This document shows, one piece after another, positions 1-11,900 of a DNA stretch of 64,000 bases. Every line of letters begins with the position of its first letter. Positions within the stretch are counted from its first letter, which is position 1. The notes under the pieces were generated by a model. The model saw only the letters and a program-made list of their open reading frames with translations. It did not search any database and was not told the origin of the DNA. Origin of the DNA: Mesocentrotus franciscanus (taxonomy: Eukaryota > Echinodermata > Echinoidea > Camarodonta > Strongylocentrotidae); contig CP137674.1 in the NCBI GenBank assembly GCA_037976565.1, forward strand, positions 10,119,587 through 10,183,586, in the 5' to 3' direction. The translations under genes were made by a program, and so were the position numbers.

Positions 1-84
1 TACTTAAAGCCATATATATCACCTACTCTGATCTCAATCTGCCTGACTCGATAAAGTGCATGCATCTTGCAAATCACAGTGCAG
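1..84 (+). CDS. ECPAS: ECPAS partial exon at window edge
   Basis: The frame starting at base 3 reads a segment ending [19 protein letters not shown], which aligns with the vertebrate segment just before GAAFGF. The donor is gcag|gtgagc, leaving one base of a codon (phase 1). The next recognisable exon (885) begins in phase 0, directly after an in-frame TAG, so an exon of 3n+2 bases (about five or six residues, expected to include a Trp-Asn motif) is missing between them. I searched 85-884 and did not find it. Confidence 0.75.
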
Positions 85-3000
85 GTGAGCTAATTAGTAT
101 GTTATGAAGGAATGTTTACCTGCTATTTTTTATTATTTTTTAATATAAATAAGTATTATTCTATTGAAGCACTATAAATAGTTTAGCTGTGACTTCATAG
201 TAGTATGTAGCTTGTGTTTCAAAGATAGTTGCAGAGGCTAGAGTCTGTTTATATTTCTCTGCCTCATTAGGATACAGCTTTGTTGTTTCTAATATTCCTT
301 CTTGTTTTATGGACAAATTTATTTGTGTTTAAATTGCCTGCTTCATTGGTGATCTCTTATGTGTCTTTCATGTTAAAGCTGATCTTGAGCTCTGGTATGG
401 GAATCGTATTTTGAGAGAAAATTGCTATGAATATTCTGGATTGTTTATCCTGCAGAAGATTGGTGATTTGCACCAGTGAAATAAAAACATGCACACAAAA
501 ACTTGCTGGAAATCATCTACGATAAAAACCCTTTCCTTATCTTTCTATGCTCATTACTCGGCCACTATACATTTTCTACCAAAATTGGTTGGCACATGTC
601 ATTTATTTGTAATCTTGAACATTTAGTGTAAGTTTCGTTGGATTCTGTGAGAATTTATTTTCTACATTTACCAGAACTCAAGTTGATCTTTAAGGGCCCT
701 TGTGGAGAGTAGTTTTATAAATTAACATACATGTGTCTGTCATGTAAAGGGCCCTTGGGGAGAATAGTTCTGTAAATTAACAATGTTACCTTGTTGGATT
801 AAAATCTTCACAAATTATGATGAATAAATTTAATAGGACAACATTAAAAGGTTTAATCATGACTGTCTCCTATTTTATCACTAGGGGGCAGCCTTTGGGT
901 TCGGCACCATAGCATCGCAGGCCGGAGAGCAGCTGAAGCCTTACCTGGCCCAGATCGTCCCCAAACTCTTCCGCTACCTCTACGACCCTAATGGCTCAGT
1001 CCGGGCAGCCATGACAGGCATCTGGGCTGCAGTGCTCAAGGACAACAAGACAGTGGTAAGTTTTGGACAGTGATTGTTCTTTTTTCTCCATCCTTTCCTA
1101 GTGTAGGTTACCATCTGTTGAGTGAGTACTTGTACTGTGAAATGGTACTGATGAAATGGGGGAGAGGGCATTAAAAGTAAAGGAAAAAAGAAGAAGGATC
1201 ACAATCGAGACTCATTTACAAAGTAAAACACGTGAAAGCTTAATGCAGTTGCAAACTTGAATAAGATTAGTGTATTTCATATCACTTACAATGTACATGT
1301 TAGTAGGAGCCTTTGATGTGCACAGCTATTTGTTTCTTCCTCCATGCCCCTCCATGCTCCTCCCACCCCCAAGGGCAATGTTTAATTGTGAGATCTTCCT
1401 TGTGATATATTTCTCTACAGAATTAAATGTCAGTGCATGTTAAGTTCTAATTGATCTCATTATTTTTTGTCTTACTTTGTTGACTCTTGTAGATGGACAC
1501 CTACTTGAAGGAGATTGTGGATGATCTCTTAACCAACATAACAAGCAGTATGTGGAGGAACAGGGAGTCTAGGTAAGAGTAACAATATCTGTGAATAAAT
1601 GTTCGCCAGATGCATCCATTATGAATATTTTGGAGATACTTGTGATTTCATTTTGCCATGTTTTCTGCATCATTTTGGAAGTAATTTTTCAAGAATGACT
1701 TTGATTTAATTTAACCAAGGCAAGAAGCATCAGTGTAATCATGTATCACTTTTTATTATCATTTTTTTCTTCTCTTTAGTTGTTTAGCACTCAGTGATCT
1801 TCTCAGAGGAAGGAACGTAGATGACATCGTGGAGTATCTGCCAGAGCTCTGGGAAAAGTGCTTCATGGTTCTTGATGACATTAAGGTAAGCAAAATGTGA
1901 TTGGGTATTGTGCAGTTGGTATCTGATGTAGATTTTCTTCACTTGTTTTTTGTTTTTTGTCCTTATCTCTTGTTAGTTTTCTTTGTGTGAAAAAAAATCC
2001 TTGTATTTGGGGAAACAGATTTGTATATTCGGCCCTCAATACTAACACGGATCCTGTGCACATTAGCCAGTGTCACGCTATTATATTTTTGTTTGAATTT
2101 ATCTGACTATGTGAATATCTGGTCTAATTATTTCATCTTGTAAAGTTGAGTTTGTGAAATTTGACTCATTCTTAACAATGAATCCATGTATAATTTATTG
2201 TGTTTGTTTTGTAGGAATCTGTAAGGAAAGCAGCTGAAGCAGCATGTAGATCACTTAGTAAGGTAAGCATTTCATTCTCCTAAAGGGAATCCTAAACTTT
2301 GAGAAGAAAGGAGAGCTTTTCAAAGTCCCAAATTTTAGATTCCAAATTGAATTTCAGCGGTTGTAGCAACCACAAATCTCGGCAGTGTTCTGAGAGCTCT
2401 TCAAGTGCGAAAGTGGGGCAGTATTTTACCATTTAAAAATTAATAATAATCCTTACTTTGAATGTTTCCAAGGGGGAGGGGGAGATTTTGATAAACTTGT
2501 TTGATCTACCCTTCAATTAAGCAATGAAACAAATTACATCAATATGTAAAATCAATGAACCTCTTATTTAAGATGTGTGACCTGAACTACATGTATGTTA
2601 AAATCAATCAGCAAGCGATCTCTGTGGTTCCACCTTGTCTCTTCAAAGTTCTCCCAAGCAAGTCATAAGCGACCTAGGGTAACAAAGTCCAATTACTAGT
2701 TTATCATTTTCATTTTTTTCTTTCCCTTTCTCTGTGCTACAACATACCTTTGCTCAGGTGTGTGTTAAGATGTGTGATCTCAACTATGGTAAAATCGGTC
2801 AGCGAGCAATCTCTCTGGTTCTACCGTGTCTCTTCAAAGGTCTCCCAAGCAGGGTCACGGAGGTCAGAACATTCAGGTCAGTAATATAATCTTTAGACTA
2901 AGTGACTCATCTTAGGGAAAACCCTGCAGAAATACTAAACTCCAAATCTGTTAATATCAAAGAAAATTTGACTTATGAGATTTCACAGAAAATCTACCTT

Positions 3001-6000
3001 CCAGATATATTAGTATCTAAGAAAAAATGTTAAATATGAGATACAGTGATCCTTTGTAATCCCTTGATTTGAAGCTGTGTTTATTGACTATTGAATTAGT
3101 ACAAGTACAAGTTTGTTAATGACATTGTACAGAACTTAGTTCCCATATTTTTTTGCAAGATTATTATTATACCTTGCTGTAAGGGTTCTGTTCTCGGCTA
3201 TAAATTTCAGTTCTTTTCATCTGAACCATGCTTTTCTCTCCCTGTTTTCTCTTATTAATCCTCCCTCTCTCTCTTTCTTCTTCCTTCCCTCTTTCCTCCT
3301 TTTATCTCCAAATACAGTCTTTCAACGCTGGTAGCGATGAGTAAGAATGCCGGTGACTCCATCAAGCCTCACATACCCCAGCTCGTAACAGCTCTCCTGG
3401 AGGCTCTGAGTGGGTTAGAACCCCAGGTCATGAACTACATCAGCCTACATGTAGGCAATGATAAAGACGCTCAAGAAAAGGTCAGTATTTCTTACATTGT
3501 TAGGAAAATATGGAATATTGTATGCAGGAGAAAGAAAGAAATATAGACAGAAATATGTAATGGACTAGAATGCAGGTGACTTCTTAGACCTCACATTGAC
3601 CCAACAATTGCTCCTACAGCAATCACTCAGGGCTTAATTTCATCAAAGGTTTAGGGTTAGGGTTAGGTATAGTGTTGGGTCAAGTTATTAAAATATAGTG
3701 CATTGTCTCCATGGGGGCAGCTGTGTACAAGCTGGGTATTAAAAGAGGTGTAGCAGCTTGCTTAAACACAGATGCTGTTTTATGTGTGTATTGAAATACT
3801 ACAAGCTGAGATTAAAATGAATTTACTCTTAGTTTGAAAACTATGTGTAGCTTCAGAGTTTGCAGCCTATATGCAAAACCAATACATTAATGTTGATGGC
3901 CATTTATGTCATCAGGACTGGGTCACGTCTTCTAAAGAGTTACGATTGATCCCAATCAATCGCAAGTCCTCTAATCAATCGCAAGTTTGCAGTCTCCTAT
4001 CTCTTATGTACATAGTTGCGATCGATATCAATTGCAAATAAGTTGCAATTAATATCAACTCTTTATAAGACGGGGCCCAACTAATGGAGTCAACAGAAGA
4101 AAGACAGAGCAAGCCCAAAACAGGGCACTACCAGAGTAAATGAAACACTTTGACATTACTGTGAGCTCTCACCTAATGTCTGATGTTATAATATAACCTT
4201 GTACTCGATTAATAACCAATACAAGCCCTGTACGCTCTACGACTACTTACAAGAAGAAGCCAGTGCATTTCAAGTACCGTATTTGCCTGCGATAAGGCCG
4301 CAGCGCCGCATAGGCCGCACCCTCGATTTTGATATTTCATAGACTTGCTTTAGCGATGGCACAAACTTAGATCTAGATCTACCAGCAGTTTTTGTTTGGT
4401 AAGTTATGAAGTTTATTTACGAGATTGACAAAACTTTGCCCTTCATGTCAACAATATAACACAAAATTGTCGGTAAGACATGTCTAGAAATGTCCAGTAC
4501 CATTGCACATTAACTGGTATAGTCATTGTAGTCCCATATGTACGAATTTGTGCTGTTTTCATGGTTTTGACTTGCGATTTTTTACTGTTGTGGCGCATTG
4601 GCCGTACCCAGACTTTTTGATATTTTCTCTTCCAAAAATACTGCGGCCTTTACGCCGGCAAATACGGTAGGTTTCTTCTTTCAGCACCAGAGGGCAGCGC
4701 AAAGCCAAATAAAGATATGACTTGATTGGTTCTAAGGCAATAATTGTTAAGAATCAACATGGAAATCAAGATGGAAGAGTGATTGCTCATTAACTAGTGT
4801 ATCCATTTTGTTTTCTTCTTCATTTTAGCTGGATGTTGCTCGGATTGATGCAAGCAAATCCTCTCCAATGATGGAAACTATTAGAATGGTGAGTTCGGCT
4901 CAAATTGGCATTTCTAAATTTTAAGGCTCATTCAGCAATTGATGCAGCAAAACCATAGTGTTGTTTTTTTAAATGATGATATAAAATGTAATACCCTTCA
5001 CATTTCCCTATATTGTAACACAGAGCTAAGAGAGCTAAGTAACATTTTGACATTGTCATTAAAGGATAATCATATGTGGTTGAATTGTCTTAATAGAATG
5101 TTTAAAAAAAATGTTTTTAAAAAATCTGAAAGTTACAAGTAAAGTTATGAACATTGGGTATTTAAAGCAAGTGTAAGAATTAATATTGATTTTCAGTTAT
5201 AATTTTATTAGTATGATGGGGGTTGTGTGTCCAGACACCAAAAAGTGAAGTCTTCCTCTTTTGCCTTTGAATATCATGAAAAGTATGTACCAAATAGCAT
5301 TAACGAGCATGAATATGTGTCCTGTATAACATTGTCCAACATAAGTCTTAGAAGATTTATGAAATATTGCTTGTAAACTTCTTCAAATTGCTGTTTTAAA
5401 TCTACTGGCCGGATACACAAACTGTCCGGACACACAATGTCTGGGTATACTTCACTACGGATACTGTAACTCTGAAGTCAATGATGTCATCATAATTAGA
5501 AGATTTATTCAAAAGAAATTCCATACCTTTATAACACCCTCTATTCTTTGCCTCACATTACTTGAAATAGTAGGAGGTACATATTACTACATGAAATTTA
5601 TTTTTTGCTGATAATTGATGTATAAAGTGAGGGGGAAAAATACACGGGAGGGGTAAGCAATTTAGCTCTGGAAAGCTCCTGAAGACAATTAGCTCCAGGA
5701 AACACAGAAGAATGATTTACCCTGATATCTTCATGTCCGATTGTTGAGGCTGCTCTGTCAAGCCACTCAGCCACACTTGTAATCCTTCAAGGCGATTGTT
5801 TTTGGTAGATGCATTTCACAACACAATAGTTTAAGATCTGATTGTTAAGTCTGGTTTCTATCTTTATTTCTCTCTTTCTCTCATTTCAGTGTGTGCAATA
5901 TGTAGATTCCAATGTCCTCAGTGAACTAGCTCCGAGGGTCAACGACCTTATACGTAGCGGTATTGGTGTAGGAACCAAGGTAAGGATATGACTTTTGTCT

Positions 6001-8623
6001 GATGATACTTTGTGTATATTTTCTAATTACAGTCAAACCTGTCTATAGCGACCGCCCAAGGGAAACACAAAAAGTGGTCTTTGTAGACAGGTTCCTTTAG
6101 TACATGTTTCAATGAGAAACCATTTTCAAGGGAAACAAAAAATGTGGTCTTTATAGACAGGTGGTCACTAAAGCAGGTTTGACTGTATTATGTACATGTG
6201 CTTACTGTACGTACAGTCAAGAAGTAAGTTTTGATTAGCATTAACATTTTCATTTTTCTTTTTCCTGATGAACAAAAAACAAGTATCGATCCTTTATTGC
6301 TAGGGCAGTTATACATTATGAGAACCTGTATACAGTCACATTTAGTTTTAAGGATGTGCAGTAACTCCTTGGTTAGACCAGTGTATCTTGGGAGTTGACA
6401 TGCATATATTAGATACCAACTGCTCAGTCTCTGTGATAGGATTTAACTATGTTGTTTACTAGTTGCTTACTGAAACACTCCACTTTTCTATTTTTTTGCT
6501 CCCCAGATGCATGCGTGCCATACAAGATTTGACATTTATCCTTTTAATTCATCCAAAAATGAAAATTTCTTAATATGACTATTAACTAATAATTCTTTCT
6601 GACATCACTAACATTATAAAATGGTCTTATCGGGATATTTTTCCTTTTGGGATGAAAAGAATGTTGTAGGGGACAGAATCATCCATTATACAGTCAATCA
6701 AACAACAATCGTTATATACCTGTACACCTTCTGTTTGATTTTACTTCCAGGCTGGTTGCGCCAACTTCTTGATTTTGCTGAGCCAGCAATGCCCTCAGGA
6801 TCTAGCACCACACGCAGGTGAGTAGAATTTAGTGAAGAAAGGTTTTGCAAACACCCAAGTTATTATTTGAGTGATATAGACCCTCTGTTTAATTTTACTT
6901 TCAGGCTGATTGAAAGTGTTAATTTGCTGGTTGAAAAGTTTTTTAATTTGCCTTGTTGTTACTGCTTGAGAAAGTAGATTTACCTTCTGGTACTTATGTT
7001 GGTCGATTAAATTCTTTTACTTTCTTAGATAATGGTCATTGAAGAACAATCTTGAAGAATATACTCAGTTATAATAATTACCATAATGATTATACTCAAT
7101 TCAATATTTGTATGATTTATCACTCAGTAATCACAAAAGATATGAATTTCTTTGCATTTTCACCAATGCTATAAGATGGGGTTGCATGCTATGAACAAAT
7201 GAAGGATTTTTTTCCAAATGAATTCAAGGAAAGAAGATTTATTTCACGCTTGCATGTATGTTGTGAAAGGTTTATAAATACTCTCCGAGATGCACACTTA
7301 CATGTCTTTTACATCATTTTCAAATGTAACTAAACCAGATTTCAATTTTGAATTCTGGGCCCTGTCTTATAAACAGATGCGATTTATCCAAACTAAGGAG
7401 CCTAATACTCCTTGTCCAAACCAACTTTATATTGAGTATCTTGAAATCAATTCACAGCTCTGTATAAACAGTGGATTATACATGGATTAGGATATTATGT
7501 GATATTATATTAATATTAAAGATCAGGATATTACTGCTTCAAGGGAATTTGAACCCGGCCCCTTAAAGTTTTCATTAAAATATGCACTAGACAATAACTA
7601 TTTTCCCTCCTCCCCTTCCAGGTAAGCTGTTGGCATCCCTGCTCTCTGGACTCAATGATAAGAGTATGGCTGTGAGGAAGCTCAATGCCTCTGCAATTGG
7701 GAACCTTATCAAGGTATGTTGATCATGTATTGAGTAGAAGCGTTTTGTTAGGGTTTAGAGAATCTTATTTCATTCTTATGTCTGCCAGTCTGCAAGCACA
7801 GACTCTAATTTGACACTTTACCACAATTCTGAAGCCTTGAGCAGAGCCTAGATCTGTCAGTCTCTGGCCGTGTCAGGAACGGTTAAAGTACAGGGCCTAT
7901 TGTAGTTTCATAGTGCAGACTGTTATTTCTGTTCTATTCACATTAAGACAAAAATATACCTTTGCCTTTGTGTTCATTTTTAAAAATTCTCTTTAATAAA
8001 TAATAATAACAACGTCTCTTATAAAGCGCTTACCACCGAAGTCTCTAAGCGCTAGTCATTCGCTCTTCTTCCCTTTTGTGATTTTCTCCTTTGACTTGCC
8101 AGTACGTGTGATTTATTTAGTTACTATGTGTGATAATTAACATTATATTAAAGATCTTCCAATCGAAAAGTTCAGTTGAATATATGTATATGAAAGCAGT
8201 TGCTTATATAAGAATATATCTAATATTTTGTTGATGACATACGTATATTTTTCCATTTCCCTGGATTATTGCAGTACACCCGTAAATATTTGTGCCTCCT
8301 TTCTTTTAAAAATACAGGTAGCCAAAGACAGCAGTGTAGAGAAGTTGATTCTGCGACTGAAGACATGGTTCTTGGAGAAAGATGGTAAGTACATTCTTTA
8401 ATTCTATGAAGAGTGAAGGAATATAAATATCATTTTAAATTGATTTGTCTTTCACTTATAGGTTAATATGGCAATCTCTAGCTGTCACTATTGATCATAA
8501 GTGCAGTACCGGTAGACCTTTTTTGTACGCGTTCTGTCATCCCAATTCAGCTTTGCTGCAATGCCAATGATGTTTGTTTTTAATCAAAGCATTTGTCTTT
8601 CTGTCTATCTATCTATCTATCTT

Positions 8624-8658
<35 letters not shown>

Positions 8659-8667
8659 ATCTATCTG

Positions 8668-8702
<35 letters not shown>

Positions 8703-8896
8703 ATCTATCTATCTATCTATCTTTCTATCGATGTAATATGTTGATTAATGGTGTAGCCAATGTTTTTTTATTTCACTCCTTTGGACTACACATGTGGACT
8801 TACATCTATCTATCTTTCTATCTATCTATCTATCTTTCTATCTATCTATCTATCTATCTTTCTATCTATCTGTCTATCTATCTATCTATCTATCTT

Positions 8897-8927
<31 letters not shown>

Positions 8928-11900
8928 ATTGATGTAATATGTTGATTAATGGTGTAGCCAATGTTTTTTTATTTCACTCCTTTGGACTACACATGTGGAC
9001 TTACATGTACATGAAGTGACAGGAACGAGCCTTCTGACCATGGCATGCAACCATGGCCTTAGGCCCATAATCAGACTTTGAGGACACATCTTGTATCGGT
9101 TTCACATCACAATACATGATTGCTAATTAAATCCAGTGTTTTCAGTTCCTTTGTGCCACAGATGAAGACCTACATTAGGCCATGGGAACAAACCCAATAG
9201 CCATGGCATGGCACAACCCTGAAGTCCTCAAGAAACATGCTGCCATAGCTGTAGAACCAAAATTAGACATTGAGGATATACCTTGTATATGTTATTTATT
9301 CAGCTTTTTATGAGCCGATGATGAAATCCAATGTTATGACATGTACTTTCTTTTGGGTTCCAGATGAGGAAATTCATGAAGCGATGGGAACGACCCTCCT
9401 GTCATGGCCTGGTACGACTCAGACATCCTCAAGAGACATACAGTCGTGACCCTAGACTCGCATTAGCCCTTTAAGATACATGTACCTCTTGTATCGTTTT
9501 AGACAACAATGTCTAGATTAAAAATGTTAATTCTTATTTTCCCATTTGCTATAGATGGGGACCTCCATGAAGCGATGGGAACGACTCTCCTGGCCATGGC
9601 TTGGTACAACCCTGATATCCTGAAGAGGCATGCTGCCGTAGCCTTGCCATTGGCTTTCCTAGCCATGCATCAGAAGAAGGAACCTGGCAAAGACTGCATG
9701 TGGGAAGGAGTCTGGCTCGATACAACACCAGGTAATGATGATGATAATTGGTGGTCCAACATTTGTCTGGGCGATATTTGCTCCGAGCTTTATATTGTCG
9801 TAGATGCAGGGTTGGGATTGATATTTCATTTTATGTCCAAGTTTACAGTTAAGGTTAAGGACAGTGTTGTGTCCATGGTTTAAACTGTAGTAGAATACGG
9901 GCAATGGAGTTGAAAGATGGTGATCCCTGATAACTTTAATAATACCTGCTTAATATTAATTGATGCACCAAACTAACAAACAATGACCTCTCTAATCCTC
10001 AGGCACAGAGGGCGGCATCCGTCTCTACCTCCCAGAGATTGTCACCATCACTCAAGCAGGTCTGACCTCTACATCATGGCCCCGCAAGGCCCAGGCTGCC
10101 CGGTCCATGGGCACCGTAGCCACCAAGCTAGGTGCTAAGCTCCAACCCCCTCAGCTGGGTCTGCTCCTAGGGGCTCTCCTGGAGGGACTGCAGGGGAGGA
10201 CATGGGATGGCAAGGTAGGAACTTGGATTTTGGATTCAGAAACTTTGGAGTAAAGTGCAATTTTTTACCATGACACCAGTCAAAAGACTGCTTTTGAGGA
10301 AGTCCAATGGGGGACAAATGTAGTTGAAATGCCTTATCCAAGGATTCACGGATCAAACTTGTGACTTCTCATGTCGGAGAATCAAGAACCTTCAGCAGTA
10401 TACCACTGTGCTCCCACAAATGAATATATAGTTTCTAATATGTTGGGCATAGTGGTTGGGAGATGCATTTATATATTCACATTGTTTTTCATATAGTGAT
10501 ATTGTTTTCCTATTGTGATGTTTTTTCTCTTTATCTTTTTCCCCTTTACTTTCAGGATGAATTGTTGAAAGCCATCTCCACAGTTTGTATATCGTGCAAG
10601 TAAGTCCACTTTTTGTGTCCATGAAATTTTTATACAATATCTGTGACACTTGTGTGATAACTTTAGTAAGCAAAGAGAGAGAGAAAAAAAAAGTTCATTT
10701 GAGTTCAATACTGTTAAAGGAGAAAGAACTCTTTAACTTTAATTTAAAGTACATGATTTATTGAAGGGTTCAAGGTAGGATGTCCTTTTGTCATTTTGAA
10801 ATAAGTAAAAGTTATTGGTTGAAGTGTAATGTGTGTATATATATTACATGTTCAAATGTTTTGATCATTGACAGGACTGCCTTACAGACAGAGATAGAAA
10901 ACCAGCCAACCTTGGATACAGTCCTGAATGCTCTCTTCAAGGAGAGCCGCAAGGAACGGGTCGATTACAAGATGGCTGCTTTGGACTGCCTAGCCTCGGT
11001 ACTCCAGGCTCATGAAGCAGATAGATTCAAGGAACTGACTGACATCTTGTACCCTATCCTCAGCAAAGTGAGTGAACTTCATCTCTGCATATTTTTTTTC
11101 GTAGTCGGTCTAGTACAGTGAAACCTGTATATAAAGACTACTCAAGGGAGACAAGAAGAGCGGTCTTTATGTACAGGTTCAGGTTTCAAGGGATGACAAA
11201 TGTGGTCTTTATAGACAGGTTGTCTTTCTATACAGAAGGATGCTTAAAGCCACTCTGTACTAGTTTGGCCAGGAGGGATTAGCGTGGTCACTGACGGGTG
11301 GTTATCTCATCAACTCGGCTCTCAATTAACAGAAGAAAAAGAGGATCATGGGGGACCAACAGGCACCGCTTAGGCATTGTTTCCTATATAGAGGGAGCAA
11401 GTAGCTACAAGTAGTACAGTGGGGCTTTAAGCAGGGTTGACTAGTTTTCATTTTGCTCAGGACTGTATTTCATCAAAGATGGTCAGGATTAGGGTTGCAA
11501 TTGAGGTCAAGGTTAGGTTTAGTGTTAGGGTTAGATAAGTATTCGGGTGATTAAGAATCTGGTCAGCGATCGAAATTAAGGAACCTTGATGTAGAATCTG
11601 TTGTCAATGTCAATCATTCAAACTTTGTCAAAGGTCAATTTTACGTTAGTCTTTCAACTGTCTTTGCATCATGAAGTCTTTCATCAGACTCTTCTATGAC
11701 AAGTTTTCTCTCTGCGATTCCTTTGTGATACAAACTCCTAGCACTGTTTACTTGGTAGATGTGGAGAGTTTTTTTTTTTACACATTGTTTGATCAGTTTT
11801 TCTTCTTAACATAGCAACATTAGTATTTTTACTTATTGCTACTTATTTCTAATAAAAAGTCAGGTATCTGAAAAGAAATACTTGGACATAAACCTTACTG

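Noticed and set aside
3648..3670. Telomere-like ttagggttagggttagg
   Set aside because: Only two to three units; a similar patch at 11,530 sits in related sequence, so it is part of a dispersed repeat rather than an interstitial telomere.
8561..8945. Tyr-Leu-Ser repeat frames
   Set aside because: Translation of the TATC microsatellite.
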